From the NCBI RefSeq assembly GCF_041154745.1, contig NZ_AP031573.1:2790001-2854000 (forward strand): a stretch of 64,000 nt of DNA, written 5' to 3'. Made by a program: the position numbers and the translations under genes. The notes beneath the pieces were generated by a model. It saw only the letters and a list, made by a program, of their open reading frames with translations, did no database searches and was not told the DNA's origin. Position 1 is the stretch's first letter, and each line of letters opens with the position of its first letter. Origin of the DNA: Flavobacterium sp. CFS9. GTDB lineage: Bacteria > Bacteroidota > Bacteroidia > Flavobacteriales > Flavobacteriaceae. Positions 1-7,638 of this stretch are shown here, piece after piece.

Positions 1-195
1 AAAATGTTTACACTCGAGCATTTTGTAGATCATTTGAAAATTCCTTTAGAATATGTAAAAGGATTCGAGTATTACGTCGTAGATAATGATAGATTTACAG
101 TGATTCTAAACTCTAAAAATAAGACTTCTACAGAATTTTTGTTAGCAGAATTAGCGGTTAAGTATAAAGAAATAATTGCAAGTGAAAATAAATAA
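1..195 (+). CDS. Carboxypeptidase-like regulatory family protein, C-terminal fragment (5' end outside window)
   Basis: The reading frame is open from the first base, so this is the tail of a gene that begins before the window. The last ~60 residues align by eye with the C-terminus of the next gene: both have a lysine-glycine-phenylalanine core, then N-(S/T)-KNKT, then FLL, A and KY near the end. It is therefore a paralogue of its neighbour and probably a secreted protein of the family with an N-terminal carboxypeptidase-like (beta-sandwich) domain, although that domain is not visible here. Its stop overlaps the start of the next gene by about 14 bases, so the two are co-transcribed. Function unknown. 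Confidence 0.6.
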   Translation, partial: KMFTLEHFVDHLKIPLEYVKGFEYYVVDNDRFTVILNSKNKTSTEFLLAELAVKYKEIIASENK

Positions 196-910
196 AATCA
201 TATATGTGAGCCTTTTGATACTGTTCGTTCAGTTGGGTTTTGGACAAAATAAGGTTGCGAAAGAAATTTCGGGACAGATTTTCGAGCAGTCTACTTCAGT
301 TGAGTCTGTGAATATCATTAATAATACGACTCAGGTAACGGCTGTTTCAGATGCAAACGGAGGATTTTCGATTGTAGCAAAAGAAGGAGATGTTTTGGTC
401 TTTTCTGCAGTAAATCTGGAAGGGTATAAAAGACGAATCACAGCCGAAGATATGAATGGAGGTCTACTTAAGATTAAAATGACAGCCAAAGAAGTCGAGT
501 TGAAAGAGGTAGTGGTGAATGAAAATGCGAATATAACAGCTGAAAATTTAGGGATCATTCCGTACGGACAGAAAAAATATACTCCCGCAGAGCGAAAGGT
601 TTATACGGCGACTTCGACCTCTGTAGACAAGCTCCTTAATAAAATTTCCGGAAGAACAGCCATGCTTAAAAAAGAGGTTAATGTAGAGAAGAAAGAGGCG
701 CTCTTTAGAAAAATGGAATATCTTTTCGAGGAAAATTATTATACAGAAAGATTACGAATACCGGTAGCAGATATTAAAGGATTTCAGTTATATTGTGTGG
801 ATGATGCTGATTTTGCCGTATCTTTGAATACTAAAAACAAAACAATGAGTATGTTTTTGTTAACCGATCTAGCCAGAAAATATCTAATAATTCTCGAAAA
901 TGAAAAATAG
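182..910 (+). CDS. Secreted carboxypeptidase-like regulatory domain protein
   Basis: A protein of about 242 residues. I chose the GTG at 182 because it gives a clean signal peptide (MKINKIIYVSLLILFVQLGF, then GQ cleavage); a TTG six bases upstream is in frame but adds only two residues. After the signal, residues ~30-100 read as a carboxypeptidase D-type regulatory beta-sandwich (SGQIFEQSTSVESVNI, later GDVLVFSAVNLEGYKRRI), the domain at the N-terminus of many Bacteroidota outer-membrane proteins. The rest is lysine-rich and has no recognisable catalytic motif. The C-terminal ~65 residues resemble the preceding gene. It overlaps both neighbours, so it sits inside a tight operon. The specific role is unknown. 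Confidence 0.7.
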   Translation: MKINKIIYVSLLILFVQLGFGQNKVAKEISGQIFEQSTSVESVNIINNTTQVTAVSDANGGFSIVAKEGDVLVFSAVNLEGYKRRITAEDMNGGLLKIKMTAKEVELKEVVVNENANITAENLGIIPYGQKKYTPAERKVYTATSTSVDKLLNKISGRTAMLKKEVNVEKKEALFRKMEYLFEENYYTERLRIPVADIKGFQLYCVDDADFAVSLNTKNKTMSMFLLTDLARKYLIILENEK

Positions 911-1649
911 CCTAACCTTATTGCTTATAAGCCTGATTTGTCAAATTACACTAGGACAAAATTCAAGAAAACCCATCCGCGGACAAGTTACCAATAAATC
1001 GCTCGCCGTTGAAAGTGGTTTTGTGATGAATGTAAATGCCAATGTGAGAACCTTTATTGGTTCAGGCGGATTGTTTGATATCATGGCAAAACCTAAGGAT
1101 ACCTTGTTGTTTACAGGATTGGCGTTTCAGTCCAAAAAAATTGTGCTGACAGAAAAAGACTGTGCCGGAGTTCTGCTTTCGGTGCCATTAGATCTAATAA
1201 GCAATGAGCTGAAAGAAGTTTTGGTGCATAAAGATCTAAAAGTAAAATCGCTTGGCGGAGGTTCACAGCAATATGTCGACATGCAGTTTGAAGATGATAA
1301 GCAGTCTACAGCTAAAAATATTACAATGTACTCTGATCAGACGATTAAATATGGTATGAACTTTGTCAGAATTTTCAAAGATGTTAAAAAGCTGCTTTCT
1401 AAAGATGATGATGATAAAGAAGAAGTCATTACGGATCTTGCTTTTATTGAATATTCCAGAGCCAATTTCAAGCCTAATTTCTTTACCGGTACTTTGGGTT
1501 TAAAAGAAGATGATATAGAATTGTTCTTATTGTATTGTTCTAATGATCCGGAATCCAGAAAACATTTGGGTCCAGACCAGAAATTTGAATTGATTGATTT
1601 CCTGGTTAATAAAAACAAGGAGTTTAAAAAAGTGAAAGTTTCTCAGTAA
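900..1649 (+). CDS. Secreted carboxypeptidase-like regulatory domain protein (third paralogue)
   Basis: 249 residues with a signal peptide (MKNSLTLLLISLICQITLGQ) followed by a carboxypeptidase-like regulatory segment (PIRGQVTNKSLAVESGFVMN ... KDTLLFTGLAFQSKKI). It resembles the two upstream genes in layout and distantly in its C-terminus, but an aspartate-rich stretch (KDDDDKEE, about residue 165) is specific to it. The start codon overlaps the previous gene by 11 bases, and the stop shares a base with the next ATG (TAATG), so translation is probably coupled. Its function is not known from sequence. The genetic context points to a set of periplasmic or outer-membrane-associated proteins made together. 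Confidence 0.7.
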   Translation: MKNSLTLLLISLICQITLGQNSRKPIRGQVTNKSLAVESGFVMNVNANVRTFIGSGGLFDIMAKPKDTLLFTGLAFQSKKIVLTEKDCAGVLLSVPLDLISNELKEVLVHKDLKVKSLGGGSQQYVDMQFEDDKQSTAKNITMYSDQTIKYGMNFVRIFKDVKKLLSKDDDDKEEVITDLAFIEYSRANFKPNFFTGTLGLKEDDIELFLLYCSNDPESRKHLGPDQKFELIDFLVNKNKEFKKVKVSQ

Positions 1650-2155
1650 TGAAAAATAAAGTAATCTATCCTTTAATAGGAATATTGTTTTTATCGCTTT
1701 CTGCTTTCGCATTCCACAAGTTTTATGTGGGTGTTTTTCAGGTCAATTATGCCGCCGAAAAAAAGATGATTCAGATTACTTCCCGCATTTTTATTGATGA
1801 TCTTAATAATGGTATGGAGAAAAAATACCATAAGAAAACATTCGTAGGAACCGATAAAGAAACCGAAGCAGATGTAGAGCTGCTAAAAAAATACCTTGCA
1901 GAAAACTTTATCATTAAAATAAATGGCCAGTCAAAACCCATCACTTTTTTATCTAAAGAGATAGAAGCCGGAGACGTTTTGGTTTGTTATTCCCGAATAA
2001 AAGACATCGATAAGTTTAAAGCTATTGAGATTTCTAACACTATTTTAGTAGACTGGAATTCTGAACAGCAGAACATTACACATATTACCGCGTTTGGAAG
2101 TAAGAAAAGTGTTCTCTTTACCGAGTCGACCAGGAAAGAATTGTTAAAGTACTAA
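1649..2155 (+). CDS. DUF6702 family protein
   Basis: 168 residues with an N-terminal hydrophobic export signal (MKNKVIYPLIGILFLSLSAF) followed by HKFYVGVFQVNYAAEKKMIQ. I recognise this as the DUF6702 family of Bacteroidota, commonly encoded next to an M1 aminopeptidase and carboxypeptidase-like proteins, as here. No catalytic residues are evident; the protein is probably periplasmic. It is coupled to the previous gene through a TAATG overlap and lies 66 bases upstream of the M1 peptidase gene. The biochemical role of the family is unknown to me. Confidence 0.75.
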   Translation: MKNKVIYPLIGILFLSLSAFAFHKFYVGVFQVNYAAEKKMIQITSRIFIDDLNNGMEKKYHKKTFVGTDKETEADVELLKKYLAENFIIKINGQSKPITFLSKEIEAGDVLVCYSRIKDIDKFKAIEISNTILVDWNSEQQNITHITAFGSKKSVLFTESTRKELLKY

Positions 2156-2221
2156 AGAATCGATAAAATTATTGATTTAATTGTTATTTTCACACCCTGA
2201 CAAAATTACCATTACTATTTT

Positions 2222-4462
2222 ATGAAAAAACTTTCATTATTGTTGATTTTTCCTGCAATGCTTATCGCTCAGGAAAAAACAGTTGCTCCAAAGCAGCAAG
2301 GGAAGTACGATACAAACAAATTCAGCCAGATGTATGACCTGTTGGCGACTCCAAATATGTTTCGTACCGCTTCGGGAGCACCGGGTCCTGCTTACTACCA
2401 ACAACAGGCCGATTATAAAATCGATATTGAATTAGACGATAAAAAATCAAGAATAGACGGTTCTGAAGTGATAACCTATACCAATAATTCTCCTGATGTT
2501 CTGGAGTATTTATGGATACAGTTAGATCAGAATCAGGCGAGAGCCAAAACACAGACTTCTTTGGCGGAAAGCGAAAAAATAAGCCCAGTTTTGCCTTTAG
2601 ATGGTTTCTCAAGTAAATATCTAAAAAAAGATTTAGAGCGCGGTTTTAATATTGAACAGGTAAAAGATATAAAAGGAAACCCAATGTCCTATATTATCAA
2701 TGAAACCATGATGCGTATTAATTTGGCAGCACCATTAAAGCCGGGTGAAAAAATTTCATTGACCATCAAATGGTGGTACAATGTTAACAACTACAGAAAA
2801 GAAGGCGGCGGACGTTCCGGTTATGAATCATTCGATAAAGACGGAAATAAATTATACGTAATTGCTCAGTTTTACCCAAGAATGGCCGTTTACAATGATG
2901 TGGAAGGCTGGCAGAATATGCAGTTCTGGGGAAGTGGGGAGTTTGCATTGCCTTTCGGTAATTTTGATGTAAACATTACAGTTCCTGCAGATCACATCAT
3001 TGATGCTACAGGAGAATTAACCAACAGAGCAGAAGTTTTTACACCAGAGCAGGTAAAACGTTACGAGCAGGCTCAGAAATCATTTGACAAACCAGTTGTA
3101 ATCGTAACTCAGGCTGAGGCAGAAGCAGCAGAAAAAGGGTTTTCGGAAAAGAAGAAAACCTGGAGATTCAGTGCCAAAAATGTACGTGATTTCGGAATTG
3201 CTTCTTCAAGAAAATTCATTTACGATGCGATGGCTGTAAAGATAGGAAACAGAGTAGTAATGGCTGAATCTGTTTATCCGAAAGAATCAAATCCGCTATG
3301 GGGAGAAACTTCCACAATGGTGGTAGCGCATACTTTAAAAAGCTATTCAGCACATACTTTTGATTACCCTTATCCAAAAGCAGTATCGGTTTCAGCCGAA
3401 GATCAGGGGATGGAATATCCAATGATTTGCTGGAATTATGGTCGTCCGGATGAAAATGGGGTGACCAGCAAAGAGGTTAAAAACGGAATGATCGGTGTGG
3501 TAATTCACGAAGTGGGGCATACCTTTTTTCCAATGATTGTAAACTCAGACGAACGTCAATGGAGCTGGATGGACGAAGGTTTGAACTCTTTTTTACAATA
3601 TATGGCAGAGCAGGAACTGGATTCGAACTTTCCTTCAAGACGCGGACCTGCGAAAAATATCGTTCCCTATATGAGTGGAGATCAGAAGTTTTTAGAGCCA
3701 ATTATGTCCAATTCTGAAACCATTCATCAGTTTGGAAATAACGCGTATGGAAAACCGGCTACGGGTCTTAATATTTTAAGAGAAGTGGTAATGGGAAAAG
3801 AACTGTTTGACTATGCTTTTAAAACCTATGCCAACAGATGGAAATTCAAACATCCAACCCCAGAGGATTTCTTTAGAACGATGGAAGATGCTTCGGCAGT
3901 TGATTTAGACTGGTTTTTCAGAGGATGGTTTTATTCTACAGATTTTGTAGATATCGGAATTAAAGACGTAAAGCAATATTATGTTTCTGAAACTCCTACC
4001 GCTGATATCAAAGATATTAAAGTGAAAAAAGGACGTTTTGGAGTTGAAAAGGGACCTTTTGTATATTTAGTTGCTGGGGATAATGCCGAAGTAAGTGCTT
4101 CGACTAAGAAACCATTAAAGGTTGAAGATGTAAAACTATTGTCAGATTATGTGAGTCAAACCTTTACAGCAGAAGAAAAAGCAAGTCTGAAATCACCTAA
4201 ATATTTCTATGAAGTAGAGTTTAGCAAACCTGGAGGAATGATTATGCCAATTTTGGTTGAGATTACTTACGAAGACGGAACAAAGGAGGATTACAAGTAT
4301 CCGGCTCAAATCTGGAGAAAGAATAACGACACCGCTAAGAAAGTGTATGCAACCGAAAAAGCGATCAAGAGCATTCAGATAGATCCGAAATTAATGACTG
4401 CCGATATTGATGTAACCAACAATAGCTGGCCGAAAGTAGAAGAAAAATCAAAATTTGATTAA
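2222..4462 (+). CDS. M1 family metallopeptidase (zinc aminopeptidase-like), exported
   Basis: 746 residues with a signal peptide (MKKLSLLLIFPAMLIAQ). The zinc site is complete: HEVGH at residues 429-433 and the third ligand E452 in WMDEGLNSF, which matches the HExxH-x18-E spacing of M1 (gluzincin) peptidases. The upstream GMEYPMICW segment occupies the place of the GAMEN-type substrate motif, but it is not canonical, so exopeptidase specificity is uncertain. It probably degrades peptides in the periplasm or at the cell surface. It follows the DUF6702 gene closely and is followed by a strong terminator, so it is likely the last gene of that operon. Confidence 0.9.
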   Translation: MKKLSLLLIFPAMLIAQEKTVAPKQQGKYDTNKFSQMYDLLATPNMFRTASGAPGPAYYQQQADYKIDIELDDKKSRIDGSEVITYTNNSPDVLEYLWIQLDQNQARAKTQTSLAESEKISPVLPLDGFSSKYLKKDLERGFNIEQVKDIKGNPMSYIINETMMRINLAAPLKPGEKISLTIKWWYNVNNYRKEGGGRSGYESFDKDGNKLYVIAQFYPRMAVYNDVEGWQNMQFWGSGEFALPFGNFDVNITVPADHIIDATGELTNRAEVFTPEQVKRYEQAQKSFDKPVVIVTQAEAEAAEKGFSEKKKTWRFSAKNVRDFGIASSRKFIYDAMAVKIGNRVVMAESVYPKESNPLWGETSTMVVAHTLKSYSAHTFDYPYPKAVSVSAEDQGMEYPMICWNYGRPDENGVTSKEVKNGMIGVVIHEVGHTFFPMIVNSDERQWSWMDEGLNSFLQYMAEQELDSNFPSRRGPAKNIVPYMSGDQKFLEPIMSNSETIHQFGNNAYGKPATGLNILREVVMGKELFDYAFKTYANRWKFKHPTPEDFFRTMEDASAVDLDWFFRGWFYSTDFVDIGIKDVKQYYVSETPTADIKDIKVKKGRFGVEKGPFVYLVAGDNAEVSASTKKPLKVEDVKLLSDYVSQTFTAEEKASLKSPKYFYEVEFSKPGGMIMPILVEITYEDGTKEDYKYPAQIWRKNNDTAKKVYATEKAIKSIQIDPKLMTADIDVTNNSWPKVEEKSKFD

Positions 4463-4473
4463 CAAATAAACCT

Positions 4474-4518
4474 GAAAACAGGGCTGTTTCATTTTTGAGA
4501 CGGCCCTGTTTTTTTTAT
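4474..4518 (+). terminator. Rho-independent terminator after the M1 peptidase gene
   Basis: A GC-containing stem (AAACAGGGC ... GCCCTGTTT, with a short extension by pairing of GT/AC) is followed by eight T residues 12 bases after the stop codon. It is well placed to end the upstream operon. Confidence 0.85.
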
Positions 4519-4557
4519 AATTTGAAATCTACGTAAAAAGTTATTTTCTTTTCTGAA

Positions 4558-4630
4558 ATTGCTCCAGCGGAGCAAAATGTTTATAGCAAATACAATTTAC
4601 CAGTTTTAAGAAGCTCCGGAGGAGCGTAAT
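4558..4630. repeat. Pair of short GCTCC/GGAGC palindromes
   Basis: Two 13-base palindromes, GCTCCAGCGGAGC (4561-4573) and GCTCCGGAGGAGC (4613-4625), lie 39 bases apart in the spacer before the tatA-like gene. They differ only in the central three bases. They are not followed by T runs, so they look like a dispersed repeat rather than terminators. I infer that this is a copy of a small repeat family. Confidence 0.5.
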
Positions 4631-4687
4631 TCTTTTGAGGAGCCCTTTTTTTAAGTAAATTTTAAAACCGTCCGTTGTAAAATTTAA

Positions 4688-4695
4688 TATCTTTG
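4688..4695 (+). promoter_or_regulatory. Putative -7 promoter element before the tatA-like gene
   Basis: TATCTTTG matches the Bacteroidota -7 consensus TAnnTTTG and lies 20 bases upstream of the ATG at 4716. A TTG is present upstream, but its spacing to the -7 box is shorter than usual, so the -33 element is uncertain. Confidence 0.5.
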
Positions 4696-4715
4696 TCAGC
4701 ACAAAAATAAAAGAT

Positions 4716-5063
4716 ATGTTTGGTATAGGAGGAGGAGAATTAGTTTTTATACTGTTTATAGTACTAATGCTTTTTGGTTCAGATAAAGTGCCTGAAATTG
4801 CCCGTACAATGGGTAAGGCTATGGCGCAGTTAAAAAATGCTACTAACGATATTAAAAGTGAAATTCAAAAAGGAGCTGAGGCCAATGGTCTTGATTCAAA
4901 ATCACTTACGGATATAACGGGTAACATCAATGCACAAATTAATGACGCCAAAAGTAATATAATGGGAGACTCTGCTAATTTATTGGGAGATACTGCTACA
5001 GAAATAGACAAAGTAAAAGAAGACATCGATTCAATCTCAGGACCTGTAAAACGCCAAAGATAA
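4716..5063 (+). CDS. tatA: Twin-arginine translocase TatA/TatE family subunit
   Basis: 115 residues with the TatA layout: a short N-terminal membrane helix (GGGELVFILFIVLMLFG), the FG hinge, then an amphipathic helix (SDKVPEIARTMGKAMAQLKN) and a polar tail of about 60 residues. TatA-type proteins oligomerise with TatC to move folded twin-arginine precursors across the inner membrane. TatA and TatB cannot be told apart reliably from sequence in this phylum, and no tatC is in the window. The gene has its own likely promoter and is followed after one base by the PAP2 gene, so the two form an operon. Confidence 0.85.
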   Translation: MFGIGGGELVFILFIVLMLFGSDKVPEIARTMGKAMAQLKNATNDIKSEIQKGAEANGLDSKSLTDITGNINAQINDAKSNIMGDSANLLGDTATEIDKVKEDIDSISGPVKRQR

Positions 5064-5064
5064 T

Positions 5065-5628
5065 ATGCTTGAAAAAATACAAAAATTAGACACCGAATTA
5101 TTGGTGTATCTTAACGGTTTAGGTTCTGAAACATACGATAAATTTTGGCTGATTATTACCAGTCAGTTAAATTGGACGCCGCTTTTTCTGTTGTTTTTTT
5201 ATTTGATGTATAAAAAGATAGGGGGAAAACAAACTTTGTATGTGATACTTTTTATTGCCGTACTAATCGCTTTTACAGATCAGGTTACTAATTTGATAAA
5301 GTATACCGTTCAACGACTACGACCATGTAATAATCCTGAAATCAATACCATTATTCGTGTGGTACAAGTCAGACAATCATTTAGCTTTTTTTCCGGACAT
5401 GCAGCAAACACTATGGCGGTAGCAACCTTTTTATATTTCGTTTTAAGACATCGTATTAAGTTTTTAGGATTTATATTCCTATGGCCTTTAATCTTCGCTT
5501 ATAGCCGAATTTATTTAGGATTGCATTATCCGGGAGATATCTTAACCGGTTATTTCGCTGGAGCGCTTTTCGGATCATTACTTTATCTGGTATATCGCAG
5601 GTTAAAACCACAATACTTTCCGGGATAG
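5065..5628 (+). CDS. PAP2 family membrane phosphatase
   Basis: 187 residues with several membrane helices and the three phosphatase motifs of the PAP2 (type 2 phosphatidic acid phosphatase) superfamily: K79-x6-R86P87 (KYTVQRLRP), S110-G-H112 (FFSGH, with F in place of the usual P before SGH) and S147R-x5-H154-x3-D158 (SRIYLGLHYPGD). H112 and H154 would be the catalytic histidines. Likely substrates are lipid phosphates such as undecaprenyl pyrophosphate or lipid A phosphates; sequence alone does not decide. It starts one base after the tatA-like gene. Confidence 0.85.
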   Translation: MLEKIQKLDTELLVYLNGLGSETYDKFWLIITSQLNWTPLFLLFFYLMYKKIGGKQTLYVILFIAVLIAFTDQVTNLIKYTVQRLRPCNNPEINTIIRVVQVRQSFSFFSGHAANTMAVATFLYFVLRHRIKFLGFIFLWPLIFAYSRIYLGLHYPGDILTGYFAGALFGSLLYLVYRRLKPQYFPG

Positions 5629-5637
5629 TTTTTTTGG

Positions 5638-5894
5638 TAAGTTCTGAGGGGTTAAGATACTAAGGTTCTAAGTTTTTTTGTTAGAGAAAACTTAGAACCT
5701 TATTTGTTTAGTTTTTAATTGTTTAGTTGAATTGTCTCTCGCTTTTGCTGGAGAACTATTATTTTAAGAAATGCAAAGATACTTTAGCCAAAATATCTTG
5801 CGGTTTAATTTGGTTAAAGCCTTTTTTCAATGTTATCCTTCAGCTCAATTCAATCAACCAAAAAAACTTAGCACCTTAGCACCTCAGAACCTTT
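5638..5894. repeat. Possible ~255-bp element with imperfect terminal inverted repeats
   Basis: The left end (about 5638-5680) reads as alternating TTCTGAGG, TAAG and GGTTCTAAGTTTTTTT. The right end (about 5858-5894), read in reverse complement, gives almost the same string: GGTTCTGAGG, TGCTAAGG and TGCTAAGTTTTTTT. The middle has no coding potential that I can support. This looks like a small non-autonomous repeat element; no transposase and no target duplication were seen. Confidence 0.5.
5661..5702. repeat. Perfect 16-bp inverted repeat after the PAP2 gene
   Basis: TAAGGTTCTAAGTTTT (5661-5676) is followed ten bases later by its exact complement AAAACTTAGAACCTTA (5687-5702). The stem is AT-rich and followed by only a loose T run, so it could end the tatA-PAP2 transcript but also forms one end of the larger repeat element described separately. 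Confidence 0.6.
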
Positions 5895-5915
5895 CTCAAA
5901 GCACCCCAAAAGAAC

Positions 5916-6131
5916 TTTTCCACTCCGCAAAACATTATCCAATAAAATAATACCGCCTTTATTCATTTTTAGAACAATCATTTCCTAATAATTGATTGTA
6001 GTTTTCTTTGTCGGCATCAATGAAAACCAACTAATTCTTCTTTGATGTCAATAGTATGAAGTTGTCCCTTTTCCTGCATTCCTTCACATAAACACAGAGC
6101 AGTATAATCGGTATAAGTGCCAATTTCATAA
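5916..6131 (-). pseudogene. Decayed fragment of an O-methyltransferase gene
   Basis: This stretch is similar base for base (roughly 80-85% by eye) to part of the intact O-methyltransferase gene at 9552-10193, corresponding to about 9690-10010 on the same strand. It has lost about 107 bases internally: the break at 6030/6031 joins sequence matching 9803 to sequence matching 9911, and both junctions lie at a short direct repeat (AAAACCAA / AAAATCAA). It also carries a one-base insertion near 5997. Both changes break the reading frame, and neither end of the gene is present, so no protein can be made. Confidence 0.85.
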
Positions 6132-6519
6132 GCATTTAGTAGAAAATTATTTTATGCAATATTTTTTGACAGGATTTTGAAAATACAGACTCGGCATTTG
6201 TAGGGGAAAAGGCTTTTTTGAAGAACTTCTTGATAAATATATGGTAGAGAGAGGGTAATAGGCCAGATGATGAGGCAAAATTACCTGTTATTTGATCAAA
6301 AGGATAATGATTGAAAATAGTGGAATTGTTGTGTAACAAGTTGATTTAGTGTTGAATGTTTTTTTTGTGATACTGTTTTAGGTGTGGTTATAATTTACAA
6401 GATAAAAACTAGTATGCTGTAAGTTAATTTTTGTTAATTTTAATAAAAATATAAGTTAAAGATTGTTTAACGAATAAAACGATAGACAATTTATAGAAAG
6501 ATGTTTAATTAAAATTAAG
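6132..6519. other. Gene-poor spacer
   Basis: AT-rich sequence between the methyltransferase remnant and the next gene. A 67-codon frame on the minus strand (6136-6339) has no recognisable product or ribosome binding site. On the plus strand, short stretches resemble decayed coding sequence with stops (for example around 6205-6260), but I cannot name a source. The last ~150 bases presumably hold the promoter of the gene at 6520; no exact TAnnTTTG element was found. Confidence 0.4.
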
Positions 6520-7548
6520 ATGATTATGAAAAATGTAAATTATGTATTAGGAAATTGTAAAAAACTGTCAGGGATCAAATTTATTCTTTTTGCAGCAGTA
6601 CTATTATCTACAACTTTGAGCTATAGTCAAAGCTATACGGAATTGTTTACAGATGCTAAAGATGATTACACAAGGGCAAATAATTGGGTTTTCTCAATTG
6701 ATGATGATGTTAGTGATCAAGATGGCCCGGGAGCTTTTAGCTGGTTTGCAAATGGAGGTCGTGATATCAATGATTTAATGATGAGTCTTAGTAAAAGAAA
6801 TACAATCAATGATGAAGATTACAGAAAAACATATGAACTAAAAATAGATGGATATCTAACAGTAAAGAATAAAAATAGCAGATGGGCAGATTGGGATAAT
6901 TTGACGATGTATGTAGATGGTGTTGCATCGCACATAAAAAGTAGTGGTGACGAAGATGGTTTATTTATTTCCTCCAATACGGGCAATAAAATATCTCTGG
7001 GAGATGGAAATGATGAGGTGGCAATTAATTCTAAGAAGCTCATTCTGGATTACGGCGGAACTAATGATTTGGCACAGGTTGCCATAAATGCTGGTAATCC
7101 GGTAAATGGAGCCGCTTTAACAGTAGGGGGAATGACTTACATTGGCAACTCCAAAAGTATTGAATCTAACCCCGGAATATCAAATGATCTTAAAGAGGAT
7201 TGCTCTTTGTTTGTCGAAAAACAAATTTTGGCATCAGATTTAAATATTATTCCTAAACAATATTGGATGGACTCTGTTTTTGAAAGTGATTATAAGAAAA
7301 TGGATTTAGATACTTTGGAGGGTTATGTTAAAGAGAACAAACACCTTCCCGGGATAGTTTCGGAAAAAGAGGTAAAGGAAAAAGGATATAAAATACATGC
7401 TTTTAATACAGGTCTTCTGCAAAATGTTGAAGAACTGCTACTTCATATCATTGACCAAAATAAAAAAAATGAAGCATTGAGTAAAAAAATTGAAGTATTG
7501 ACTAGAAAGATAGAAGTCTTGGAAAGCCAGAGTAGTCAGCATAAATAA
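6520..7548 (+). CDS. Exported protein with a tail-fibre-like C-terminal region
   Basis: 342 residues. A second in-frame ATG two codons downstream (6526) is equally possible. A signal peptide is present (KFILFAAVLLSTTLSYSQ, cleavage near residue 36). The middle is rich in D, N and G and looks like beta-structured surface protein. The last ~100 residues contain LEGYVKENKHLPGIVSEKEV, then GLLQNVEELLLHII and a coiled coil (KKIEVLTRKIEVLESQ). This ending is common on large Bacteroidota surface proteins and resembles the helical tail of phage tail-fibre proteins. No T9SS sorting domain is visible. Function unknown; probably surface-exposed. It precedes a secreted metalloprotease gene. Confidence 0.65.
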   Translation: MIMKNVNYVLGNCKKLSGIKFILFAAVLLSTTLSYSQSYTELFTDAKDDYTRANNWVFSIDDDVSDQDGPGAFSWFANGGRDINDLMMSLSKRNTINDEDYRKTYELKIDGYLTVKNKNSRWADWDNLTMYVDGVASHIKSSGDEDGLFISSNTGNKISLGDGNDEVAINSKKLILDYGGTNDLAQVAINAGNPVNGAALTVGGMTYIGNSKSIESNPGISNDLKEDCSLFVEKQILASDLNIIPKQYWMDSVFESDYKKMDLDTLEGYVKENKHLPGIVSEKEVKEKGYKIHAFNTGLLQNVEELLLHIIDQNKKNEALSKKIEVLTRKIEVLESQSSQHK

Positions 7549-7638
7549 TATACATTTTCTTCACGATTCAATTTTTATCCTGAATAGTGAAAATCTCGTT
7601 CAATTCGTATAGATTTTGAAATTTAACAAGAGATAATT

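Noticed and set aside
6136..6339. 67-codon minus-strand frame after the methyltransferase remnant
   Set aside because: No ribosome binding site, no recognised product and atypical composition for its neighbours; more likely a chance frame in gene debris.
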